DNA of 8,070 nucleotides from Caldifarciminota bacterium. Its GTDB lineage: Bacteria; Hydrothermota; Tepidihabitantia; Tepidihabitantales; Tepidihabitantaceae. The position numbers and the translations under genes were made by a program. Below, piece after piece: positions 1 to 5,742 of the stretch (position 1 is its first letter; each line of letters begins with the position of its first letter). Under the pieces are notes generated by a model. It searched no databases and was not told the DNA's origin. It saw only the letters and a program-made list of their open reading frames with translations. Where the stretch lies: the NCBI GenBank assembly GCA_016935295.1, contig JAFGRF010000103.1, positions 1-8,070 on the forward strand, read 5' to 3'.

Positions 1-81
1 ACGCAGTTGATGATGCAGTTCGAGACGCAGTTGACGATACGTTTGCCGGTACTTTGTGACGAACAATGTGAGGTACAATGA
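1..81. other. Unassigned left edge with short direct repeat
   Basis: No gene can be confidently assigned here. A 14-nt direct repeat with one mismatch occurs at 1-14 and 25-38 (ACGCAGTTGATGAT / ACGCAGTTGACGAT), giving a 24-nt period. Two plus-strand frames are open from the window edge, one to a TGA at 79-81 and one to a TGA at 57-59. The second would read as an amphipathic AVDD/AVRD/AVDD repeat, so the 3' end of a gene entering from the left is possible. Its codons (GCA, GTT, GAT) are less GC-rich at the third position than those of the neighbouring genes, which argues against this. Confidence 0.3.
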
Positions 82-99
82 CGGACTGAATCAAAGGGA

Positions 100-189
100 G
101 AGGTCGAGGCTAGGGTTAAGGTTGGCTTCGCCCCTGTAGGAACAGCGGAGGTTGAGGCAAAGGCGGAGGTCAAGGTTGAGGCTTGGGCA
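100..189. repeat. Hexanucleotide-period purine-rich repeat (RAGGYN)
   Basis: Two blocks of degenerate 6-nt units, GAGGTC GAGGCT AGGGTT AAGGTT at 100-123 and GAGGTT GAGGCA AAGGCG GAGGTC AAGGTT GAGGCT TGGGCA at 148-189. They are separated by 24 nt, so both blocks are in the same 6-nt phase. The region lies downstream of the minus-strand hydrolase gene. Translation on the plus strand would give an EVEAKAEVKVEA-like run without a convincing start. I read it as a non-coding simple repeat. Confidence 0.7.
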
Positions 190-204
190 CGAACATCAGT
201 GTTG

Positions 205-263
205 ATCCGTATCCATCCGTGGTTCGCGTCGGGAATCTGCGTCATCCGCGCACTCTGCGGATT
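205..263. repeat. Degenerate ATCCGTG / ATCTGCG intergenic repeat
   Basis: Tandem units of about 9-10 nt: ATCCGTATCCATCCGTGG at 205-222, then ATCTGCGTC, ATCCGCGCA and CTCTGCGG in succession at 235-260. It resembles the TCTGYGNAA repeat at 2097-2129 in the other intergenic region. From memory, similar degenerate short-unit repeats are common between genes of uncultured bacteria. Function unknown. Confidence 0.6.
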
Positions 264-285
264 GGCTGGACCCGGGCCTGGGTAC

Positions 286-1107
286 TCAGGTCAGGTAGAG
301 GTCGGTGCGGCGGTCGAGGAAGAGGTCGTTGCGGGGCGTGACTTTCTTGTCCAGCGCCTCGGCCGGGTCGATGTCGACCACGAGCAGTTCGTCGGATTCC
401 GGACCGGCGCCGGCAAGGAGTCTGCCGTCCGGCGCGACTATCTGACTGCGGCCGTTGAAGGTCAGAGTCTTTTCGCCGAGAGTCTCCGACCCGGTGCGGT
501 TGGCCAGCACCCAGAAGACGCGATTCTCGACGGCTCGCGTAACCGAGTTCGTGTGGGCATACTCAAGGACAAGGTTGGATGGGTGGCAGATGATCTGAGC
601 GCCGCGCAGAGCCAGGGAGCGGGCGGCCTCGGGAAAGAAGTGGTCGAAACAGACCAGCATGCCGAGCTTCGCACCCTCACCCTTCCCTCTCCCAGAGGGA
701 GAGGGGAAGGAGACGTCGAAGACCGGGAACGACGAGTCGCCCCGGTCGAACAGGTCTTTCTCGTCCACGAAGAGGTGAGCCTTTCGGTAGACGTTAAACT
801 CACCTTGGGGTGTAACCATCACCGCGGAGTTGAAGATACTCTCGTCGGCTGACTGCGGCATACCCCAGACAATGACCGCTTTGCTTTTCCGGCTGAGGGC
901 GGCCATGGCCTCGCAGGTTGGCCCGCCGGGTACCGGTTCGGAGAGCGCGGCAATCTCGGAACGTGACGCGAAGAGGTATCCGGTCGTGCAGAGCTCCGGC
1001 AGGACTATCAGGTCGGCTTCGACGCGCGATAGCGCGCGGGCGATGTGGTCGAGGTTCGCCTTGACATCGCCGTGCTTTGGAGCGAATTGGCACAACCCGA
1101 CTCGCAT
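286..1107 (-). CDS. Carbon-nitrogen hydrolase (nitrilase superfamily amidohydrolase)
   Basis: 273 aa, single-domain member of the nitrilase/omega-amidase superfamily, cytosolic, hydrolysing a non-peptide C-N bond in a small amide or carbamoyl substrate. The Glu-Lys-Cys triad is visible: Glu38 in LPELCTTGY, Lys109 in YRKAHLF, and Cys153 in LVCFDHFFPE. The usual DIDP near the C-terminus is also present, and the length is normal for the family. The substrate cannot be read from sequence. Start: ATG at 1107, 3 bp after the stop of the upstream yitT-like gene, with no strong ribosome site, so translation is probably coupled to that gene. Oddity: residues 133-146 (SFPSPSGRGKGEGA) are encoded by an in-frame palindromic repeat, just before the strand carrying the catalytic Cys. 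Family confident; specific function unknown. Confidence 0.93.
   Translation of the reverse strand: MRVGLCQFAPKHGDVKANLDHIARALSRVEADLIVLPELCTTGYLFASRSEIAALSEPVPGGPTCEAMAALSRKSKAVIVWGMPQSADESIFNSAVMVTPQGEFNVYRKAHLFVDEKDLFDRGDSSFPVFDVSFPSPSGRGKGEGAKLGMLVCFDHFFPEAARSLALRGAQIICHPSNLVLEYAHTNSVTRAVENRVFWVLANRTGSETLGEKTLTFNGRSQIVAPDGRLLAGAGPESDELLVVDIDPAEALDKKVTPRNDLFLDRRTDLYLT
673..711. repeat. Palindromic repeat element inside the hydrolase gene
   Basis: Left arm CCTTCCCTCTCCC at 681-693, 3-nt loop AGA, right arm GGGAGAGGGGAAGG at 697-710. This is a 13-bp stem with one bulged G. It is flanked at 673-683 by ACCCTCACCCT, part of which reappears (complementary strand) at 2693-2703. It is read in frame in the minus-strand hydrolase as SFPSPSGRGKGEGA. 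From memory, CCCTCACCC plus CCCTCTCCCAGAGGGAGAGGG palindromes are widespread dispersed elements in GC-rich bacteria. Confidence 0.85.
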
Positions 1108-1110
1108 GGG

Positions 1111-1968
1111 CTACGTCCGGGGTTTGAACCCTTCGCCGAGGACCTCGTAGACGTCGGTGATGATGATGAAGGCTTGCGGGTCGGCTTCGCGCACTATCTC
1201 CCGCGCCCGCGAGACTTCGCGCTTTGCCATCACCGAGAAGACCATGTCCTTTGCTTCTTTGCTGTACGCTCCGGTCGCGTTCAGCACCGTTGCCCCGCGG
1301 TTCATCCTGGAGGTGATCGCTTGGGCGACAGTCTGGGCGGAATCGGAGATGATGAACAGGGCGCGCGTATAGCTCAGGCCTTCCAGCACGAGGTCAATCG
1401 CCCGGGTCTGGAGGTAGAGGTTGAGGTAGCCGTAGAGCGCCGTTTCGAACTGGCCGAAGCAGATGCCGGCGGCGCTGATAACTACGAAGTCCACGACCAG
1501 GATCGCCGTGCCGGTCGACAGGTTGGTGTAGCGGTTGAGCACCATCCCGACTATGTCCGAGCCGCCGGTCGAGCCTCCGCCGCGGAAGACCAGGCCGAGC
1601 CCGGCTCCCAGCATGATGCCGCCGAAGATGCAGGCCAGAATCGGGTTGTCGGTGGCAGACCTGATATGGAACACGTAGGTGAATCCATCAATGAGCAGGG
1701 ACGAGATGGCGATGCCCAGGAGGGACTTGACGCCGTACGACCGGCCGAACGTCTTGATGCCGATGAAGAACAACGGGATGTTGATGACTAGGATGGTCAG
1801 TCCGACCGGCGTGGCGAAGAAGTAGTTGAGAATCATCGCCACGCCGCCGGCGCCGCCCGGCACGATATGATGGGGTATCAGGAACAGGTTGTAGGCCATG
1901 GCCATGACCGCAGAGCCGACGACGATGTAGATGTTCTGGCCGAGTTCGCGCAGGATACGACGGTTCAT
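1111..1968 (-). CDS. YitT family membrane protein (YitT_membrane + DUF2179)
   Basis: 285 aa, predicted inner-membrane protein. The N-terminal two thirds contain about five hydrophobic segments (roughly 11-31, 42-50/57-71, 82-100, 108-128, 154-172). The hallmark glycine motif GGGSTGGSDIVG lies around 130-141 and resembles the GGSTGGTDI signature of YitT/DUF161 proteins. The soluble C-terminus (about 218-275, RGATVLNATGAYSKEAKDM through AFIIITDVYEVLGEGF) matches the DUF2179 domain. The biochemical role of the family is not established; a transporter or regulator at the membrane is only a guess. Start: ATG at 1968, placed exactly at the predicted transcription start of a TTGACC-17-TACACT promoter, so the mRNA may be leaderless. 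It is the first gene of a two-gene unit with the hydrolase. Confidence 0.92.
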   Translation of the reverse strand: MNRRILRELGQNIYIVVGSAVMAMAYNLFLIPHHIVPGGAGGVAMILNYFFATPVGLTILVINIPLFFIGIKTFGRSYGVKSLLGIAISSLLIDGFTYVFHIRSATDNPILACIFGGIMLGAGLGLVFRGGGSTGGSDIVGMVLNRYTNLSTGTAILVVDFVVISAAGICFGQFETALYGYLNLYLQTRAIDLVLEGLSYTRALFIISDSAQTVAQAITSRMNRGATVLNATGAYSKEAKDMVFSVMAKREVSRAREIVREADPQAFIIITDVYEVLGEGFKPRT

Positions 1969-1974
1969 CTGCAG

Positions 1975-2003
1975 AGTGTAGCCGGAGCCGGGCCGACGGT
2001 CAA
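1975..2003 (-). promoter_or_regulatory. Sigma70-like promoter of the yitT-like gene (leaderless)
   Basis: Read on the minus strand: -35 TTGACC (2003-1998), 17-nt spacer, -10 TACACT (1980-1975, four of six consensus bases), 6-nt gap CTGCAG, then ATG at 1968. A start 7 nt after the -10 would fall on the A of the ATG. There is no Shine-Dalgarno sequence before the ATG. The arrangement mirrors the divergent smpB promoter. Confidence 0.6.
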
Positions 2004-2025
2004 TTGCGCAGGACCGCTAAGAAGC

Positions 2026-2048
2026 CACGAAAACACGAAGGGCACGAA
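2026..2048. repeat. CACGAA short tandem repeat
   Basis: Three CACGAA units at 2026-2031, 2034-2039 and 2043-2048, spaced 8 and 9 nt apart, in the middle of the divergent intergenic region between the two promoters. Non-coding; function unknown. Confidence 0.6.
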
Positions 2049-2065
2049 ACGGGCAGGAGAGCATT

Positions 2066-2129
2066 CGCAGATTGCACCGCAAGTCCCGAACCGGAGTCTG
2101 CGCAATCTGTGGAATCTGTGGATATCTGC
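2066..2129. repeat. TCTGYGNAA 9-nt tandem repeat with inverted copy
   Basis: Tandem units TCTGCGCAA (2097-2105), TCTGTGGAA (2106-2114), TCTGTGGATA (2115-2124) and a partial TCTGC (2125-2129). An inverted copy CAGATTGC at 2068-2075 can pair with GCAATCTG at 2102-2109, an 8-bp stem with a 26-nt loop. It is related to the repeat at 205-263. With the CACGAA block it fills most of the space between the yitT and smpB promoters. Confidence 0.65.
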
Positions 2130-2201
2130 TTCGGTCCGGTTTCGCCCGGCCTGGTCGCGTGGACTCCATGCTGGTCGGTCGCAGGCGAGGGCGGCAATGC
2201 G

Positions 2202-2230
2202 TTGACCATCGCTCCATGTCCCTCTATAAT
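2202..2230 (+). promoter_or_regulatory. Sigma70-like promoter of the smpB operon (leaderless)
   Basis: -35 TTGACC at 2202-2207, 17-nt spacer, perfect -10 TATAAT at 2225-2230. Transcription starting 7 nt after the -10 would begin at 2237, which is the first base of an in-frame GTG of smpB. The promoter covers the more upstream ATG at 2216, which also lacks a close Shine-Dalgarno sequence, so that ATG would not be in the mRNA. Confidence 0.78.
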
Positions 2231-2236
2231 CGAACC

Positions 2237-2710
2237 GTGCACGCCGTTGCCACTAATCGTCGGGCGTTACGCGACTACGAGGTCTTCGAGAAGCTGGAGG
2301 CTGGTATCGAGCTCTTCGGCACCGAGGTCAAGTCACTTCGGGCCGGTTCGGTCTCTCTCGATGAAGGCTACGCCGCAGTAGAGAACGGCGAGGTGTTCCT
2401 GATCGGCGTGACGATTGCGCCCTACGCGCAAGGCAACATCTTCAACCGCGACCCGAAGCGCAGGCGCCGGCTGCTGCTGCATCGACAGGAAATCCAGCGG
2501 CTGTTCGGCCGGACGACGCTGCGGGGTTTCACGCTGATACCGTTGCGTATCTACTTCAACGACCGGGGCGTTGCCAAGGTCGAGCTCGCCTTGTGCCGAG
2601 GAAGGAAGCAGTACGACCGGCGGGAGGAGTTGCGGCAGAAGGCCGCGGACCGGGACGCTCGCTCCCACGGCGGCGAAACCGGACGTCCGGCCAGGGTGAG
2701 GGTCCGGTGA
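2237..2710 (+). CDS. smpB: SsrA-binding protein SmpB
   Basis: 157 aa from GTG 2237 (164 aa from the alternative ATG 2216). SmpB binds tmRNA and takes it to stalled ribosomes for trans-translation. The family core is complete: NRRALRDYEVFEKLEAGIEL, GTEVKSLRAG, then GEVFLIGVTIAPY, RRRRLLLHRQEI and a KVELALCRGRKQYDRREE near the C-terminus, where DRRE stands for the usual DKRE. The basic tail normally enters the mRNA channel. Here it ends in GGETGRPARVRVR, partly encoded by a palindrome and a fragment of the repeat seen in the hydrolase gene. I prefer GTG 2237 because a strong promoter overlaps ATG 2216, and the resulting N-terminus (VHAVATNRRA) fits compact family members. First gene of the operon; overlaps the amidase gene by 4 bp (GTGA). 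Confidence 0.95.
   Translation: MHAVATNRRALRDYEVFEKLEAGIELFGTEVKSLRAGSVSLDEGYAAVENGEVFLIGVTIAPYAQGNIFNRDPKRRRRLLLHRQEIQRLFGRTTLRGFTLIPLRIYFNDRGVAKVELALCRGRKQYDRREELRQKAADRDARSHGGETGRPARVRVR
2679..2690. repeat. Perfect 12-bp palindrome at the smpB 3' end
   Basis: CCGGACGTCCGG is a perfect palindrome in the last codons of smpB. It is followed directly by GCCAGGGTGAGGGT, which shares AGGGTGAGGGT (2693-2703) with the element in the hydrolase gene. It may be a remnant of a palindromic insertion. Confidence 0.5.
2693..2702 (+). promoter_or_regulatory. Ribosome binding site of the amidase gene
   Basis: AGGGTGAGGG lies before the GTG start at 2707. The GAGGG part is 4 nt from the start and the AGGG part about 10 nt away. 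This supports GTG 2707 over start codons further upstream inside smpB. The sequence belongs to the repeat fragment at the end of smpB. Confidence 0.6.
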
Positions 2711-4149
2711 ACCGCGGGTCGAGCCGTAGCACCGTAGCCGTCGGACTTCTCTACCTTGCGACCGCGCTGGGCGTGGCCCGCACCGTTGATTTCGCCGGCG
2801 CCCGCCTTGAAACCGTCCTCCATGGCAAGACTGAATGCGTTCCGCTGACCTCGGTGGCCACGGCGCTGCACGGCAGGTCCTGGCGAGTGGCCGACCGGTT
2901 CGTCATGGTGCTGGCTGGTGATTCGGCAGCACCCGGGCCGGAGTACGTCTTCAGGGCTGACAGTATCCACGCGCTGTGCGACGGGCGTCGCGTCCAATTG
3001 CCGGCGGCGCCGGTGAAAGACGGCGACCGGCTGTGCATTCCGGTTGTCGCGCTCGCCCGGCTGTTTCCCAGCTCGCACGTGCCGGAGCTGCAGGCTCTGG
3101 AGACGTCACGGCAGGGCGACACACTTGTGTTTACTTTCAAGGCCAGGTGCCGTCCGGGGGAGAAGATGACCGGCTTGGGCGATTCGAAATCGAGCCTCGG
3201 GTACCACCTTGTCCTCGGCGCCCGGCCGGATTCCGGATTCGGCCCGCAGGTTGCCATTCTCTCCCTGACGCCGCCCGGCCTGCTCAAATCTGTGGTACTG
3301 GACAGCAGTGGCGGAACGGACATGACGTTCAGTTTCACGCAGCCCGTAGCGGAGCGGCTGAGCGTTCTGTCGGACCGGGTGGAGCTGCGGGTGTGGCCAA
3401 GGCCGGTACGGGCGATAAAGCGGATCGTGCTTGACCCCGGTCACGGCGGCGAGTCCCCGGGTGCCGTCGGCCGGCGCGGAACGCGCGAGAAGGTCGTCGT
3501 ACTGGACGTGGCCCGACGTCTGAAGAAGAAGCTCGAAAAGCAGGGCTTCGATGTGATCCTTACCCGCGACTCGGACACGTTCGTGTCGCTGGCCGACCGC
3601 TCCAAGTGCGGTAACGGACAGAAGGCGGATCTGTTCGTGAGCATCCACGCGAACGCGTCACCCAACCGCGCGGCCTGCGGGCTGGAGACCTACTTCCTTT
3701 CTGAGGCCAAGACCGACTGGGAAAGGGCTGTCGCATCGCGCGAGAACGCCGCGCTTCAGATGGAGGACTCCGGTCCCGCACTCGACCCCGGCGACGATGT
3801 CGGGCTGATACTGGCCGACCTGGCCCAGAACGAGTACCTTGTCGAATCCTCGGAGCTGGCGGCCCAGATTCAGGAGAAGACGGTGCCCTATGCCAGAATC
3901 AAGGACCGCGGCGTGCGGCAGGCAAACTTCTATGTGCTGCGCAACAACTTCATGCCGGCCGTGCTGGTGGAATGCGGGTTCCTTAGTAACAGGAGCGAGG
4001 AGAGATTGCTGCGTCAGGCGGATCACCGCGAGCGTCTGGCCGAGGGTATCTGCCGCGGCATAGTCGCATTCGCAAAGCTGTACAGCCCGAAGGTGAACGG
4101 ATCGACCTCTGGGGGCAGAGATAAGAAGACCGGTCAGACCAAGTCCTGA
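2707..4149 (+). CDS. N-acetylmuramoyl-L-alanine amidase (Amidase_3), exported
   Basis: 480 aa from GTG 2707. Zinc amidase that cuts the amide bond between N-acetylmuramic acid and L-alanine of the peptide stem, acting outside the cytoplasmic membrane. A signal peptide or anchor covers about 8-24 (STVAVGLLYLATALGVA). Residues about 35-125 look like a copper-amine-oxidase-N-like domain and 135-230 like an AMIN-type beta domain (both inferred from pattern). The catalytic Amidase_3 domain is about 237-460, with zinc ligands His246 (LDPGHGG), Glu261 (TREKVV) and His314 (SIHAN) and catalytic Glu422 (VECGF). A long insert around 333-385 separates the zinc core from the last motif, as in Bacteroidetes-like AmiC relatives. 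The tail after 462 is low-complexity. Start overlaps the smpB stop (GTGA); its stop touches the murI start region. Confidence 0.93.
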   Translation: MNRGSSRSTVAVGLLYLATALGVARTVDFAGARLETVLHGKTECVPLTSVATALHGRSWRVADRFVMVLAGDSAAPGPEYVFRADSIHALCDGRRVQLPAAPVKDGDRLCIPVVALARLFPSSHVPELQALETSRQGDTLVFTFKARCRPGEKMTGLGDSKSSLGYHLVLGARPDSGFGPQVAILSLTPPGLLKSVVLDSSGGTDMTFSFTQPVAERLSVLSDRVELRVWPRPVRAIKRIVLDPGHGGESPGAVGRRGTREKVVVLDVARRLKKKLEKQGFDVILTRDSDTFVSLADRSKCGNGQKADLFVSIHANASPNRAACGLETYFLSEAKTDWERAVASRENAALQMEDSGPALDPGDDVGLILADLAQNEYLVESSELAAQIQEKTVPYARIKDRGVRQANFYVLRNNFMPAVLVECGFLSNRSEERLLRQADHRERLAEGICRGIVAFAKLYSPKVNGSTSGGRDKKTGQTKS

Positions 4150-5023
4150 GGCCCGCGCGCCGATCGGAGTATTCGACTCCGGCATCGGCGGCCTGACCGT
4201 TGTGCGGGGGCTGCGCCGGCGCCTGCCCGACGAGAGCATAATCTACTTCGGCGACCCGGCCCGGTTTCCCTACGGTACCAAGTCGGCCGACACCATTCTG
4301 CGTTTCGCAACCGAAGACGCCGGCTTCCTGCTGAGCCGCGGGGTGAAGATGGTCATCGTTGCCTGCCATTCGGCTTCGTCGTCGGCGCTGCCGGAACTCG
4401 AGCGCCGGCTGCCCGTCCCCGTCCTCGGAGTTGTCGAACCCGGTGCGCGAGCGGCAGTGCGCACGACGAAGACGAACCGCATCGCCGTAATCGGGACCAG
4501 CGCGACCATTGCGTCCGGTGCCTATGAACATGCGATCCGGCGTCTGGCAAAGAAGGTCGAGATAGTCGCCAAGCCGACACCGCTCTTCGTGCCTCTGGCT
4601 GAAGAGGGCTGGCTCGACAACGACGTGGCCGAGGTGGTCGCGCGGCGCTACCTGGCCGGACTGGCAGACGATGGCGTGGATACACTGCTCTTGGGCTGTA
4701 CGCACTTCCCGTTGCTGTCACGGGTTATCGGGCGCGTTCTAGGTCCGGCGGTCACGCTCGTCGACTCGGCCGAGGAGACCGCAGCTTCGGCGGAGGAGCT
4801 CCTGGCCGGAGAGGGGCTGTTGAATCAGGGCGGGCCGGTCAGGCACCGTTTCTACCTGTCGGACCTGGCGCCGAATTTCCAGACCGTGGGTGAGCGCTTC
4901 CTCGGCGAGCCGATGGGTGACGTAGTCCGCGCTTCGGTCGGCGATGCCCGATCAACAGGTACAGACTCTGGAGCCCGAAACCCGAAGTCACATGCACGGC
5001 GGGCATCAAGGAGGAAACGATGA
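4148..5023 (+). CDS. murI: Glutamate racemase MurI, start codon abnormal
   Basis: About 291 aa. Converts L- to D-glutamate for peptidoglycan, in the cytosol. Motifs: PIGVFDSGIGGLTV at the N-terminus, YFGDPARFPYGTKS, VIVACHSASS with the first catalytic Cys (4364-4366) and LLLGCTHFPLL with the second Cys (4697-4699) and His. The essential FDSG motif at 4172-4183 has no ATG, GTG or TTG in front of it in frame. The first such codon, GTG 4202, would delete the motif. I place the start at 4148, where GAG stands and where a single missing T would give ATG overlapping the amidase stop. With this numbering the key residues are Asp10, Cys73, Cys184 and His186, identical to classical MurI numbering as I recall it. 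The tail after about 4940 (DARSTGTDSGARNPKSHARR) extends beyond the usual family end. Overlaps rph by 4 bp (ATGA). Confidence 0.9.
   Translation, partial: EARAPIGVFDSGIGGLTVVRGLRRRLPDESIIYFGDPARFPYGTKSADTILRFATEDAGFLLSRGVKMVIVACHSASSSALPELERRLPVPVLGVVEPGARAAVRTTKTNRIAVIGTSATIASGAYEHAIRRLAKKVEIVAKPTPLFVPLAEEGWLDNDVAEVVARRYLAGLADDGVDTLLLGCTHFPLLSRVIGRVLGPAVTLVDSAEETAASAEELLAGEGLLNQGGPVRHRFYLSDLAPNFQTVGERFLGEPMGDVVRASVGDARSTGTDSGARNPKSHARRASRRKR
5008..5014 (+). promoter_or_regulatory. Ribosome binding site of rph
   Basis: A consensus AAGGAGG lies 5 nt before the ATG at 5020, inside the last codons of murI. It fixes the rph start and shows that the host 16S rRNA carries a normal anti-Shine-Dalgarno tail. 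Confidence 0.88.
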
Positions 5024-5742
5024 GCCGCGATGACGGGCGGAAGCCGGATGAGATGCGGGCGGTGAACCTTGAACTTGACTGCCTGAGGTACGCCGAGGGT
5101 TCCTGCATGGCTACTGCCGGAAACACGCGCGTCCTGTGCGCGGCCTCGATTGAGAAACGGGTTCCGCCTTTTCTCGTCGGCAGCGGCCAGGGCTGGGTCA
5201 CCGCCGAGTACGGACTGCTGCCGAGGTCGACCAACACCCGGACACCGCGCGAGACCGAACGACCGCGCAGCCGCAGCCAGGAGATAAGGCGGTTCCTCGG
5301 GCGCTCGCTGCGGGCCGTCTGCGACCTGTCGGCATTCGGCGAGCAGCAGGTGATAGTTGACTGCGACGTTATCCAGGCCGACGGCGGCACGCGCACGCTG
5401 GCGCTCACCGGCGGGTTCTGCGCGCTGAAGCAGGCCGTGGAACGAATGCGCGAGCGCGGGCTGATCGAGCGCAACCCGCTGATCGAGCATGTCGCCGCTA
5501 CCAGTGTCGGGATTGTGGATGGCGACGTCCTGCTCGACCTCGCCTATTCCGAGGACTCGCGGGCGGACACGGACATGAATCTGGTCATGACCGAGAGCGG
5601 CCGGATTGTGGAGGTCCAGGCGACCGCCGAGCACGTGCCGTTCCGCTTCGATGAATTCAGCAGTATGTACGGCCTCGCCGCCGAGGCAATCAATGAACTG
5701 ATCCGGCTGCAGCATGCCAGCTTCAAGAGAACGGGTGGCTGA
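5020..5742 (+). CDS. rph: Ribonuclease PH
   Basis: 240 aa, normal length. Phosphate-dependent 3'-5' exoribonuclease that trims tRNA precursors, working as a ring of six subunits in the cytosol. Signatures in order: GNTRVLCAASIEKRVPPF (34-51), GWVTAEYGLLPRST (58-71), EIRRFLGRSLRAV (88-100), DCDVIQADGGTRT (114-126) with phosphate-binding Arg125, and the active-site EDSRADTDMN (178-187) with Asp179 and Asp185, then VEVQATAE (197-204). The family TAEG-PF motif is TAEHVPF here, and the usual GRT-EI is SRSQEI. I cannot judge whether these changes affect activity. The ATG at 5020 overlaps the murI stop and has a consensus ribosome site. Between murI and a pseudouridine synthase, it fits an RNA-maturation role in the operon. 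Confidence 0.96.
   Translation: MSRDDGRKPDEMRAVNLELDCLRYAEGSCMATAGNTRVLCAASIEKRVPPFLVGSGQGWVTAEYGLLPRSTNTRTPRETERPRSRSQEIRRFLGRSLRAVCDLSAFGEQQVIVDCDVIQADGGTRTLALTGGFCALKQAVERMRERGLIERNPLIEHVAATSVGIVDGDVLLDLAYSEDSRADTDMNLVMTESGRIVEVQATAEHVPFRFDEFSSMYGLAAEAINELIRLQHASFKRTGG

Noticed and set aside
74..79. TACAAT as a -10 element near the left edge
   Set aside because: No -35 at a suitable distance and no sensible gene or start codon downstream.
264..280. Terminator hairpin around ACCCGGGCCTGGGT after the hydrolase gene
   Set aside because: The stem is only about 4 bp with no T-run on the minus strand.
1..285. CRISPR array from the repeated blocks at the left edge
   Set aside because: Units are 6-24 nt, degenerate and without uniform spacers.
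199..852. Open plus-strand frame of about 217 codons (open from 82 without a start)
   Set aside because: It lies antisense to the well-supported hydrolase and includes the intergenic repeats. Its sequence matches no family I recognise, and GC-rich genes commonly produce such antisense frames.
4202..4204. GTG 4202 as the start of murI
   Set aside because: It would delete the PIGVFDSGIGGLTV region, including the catalytic Asp, which is clearly encoded upstream in the same frame.
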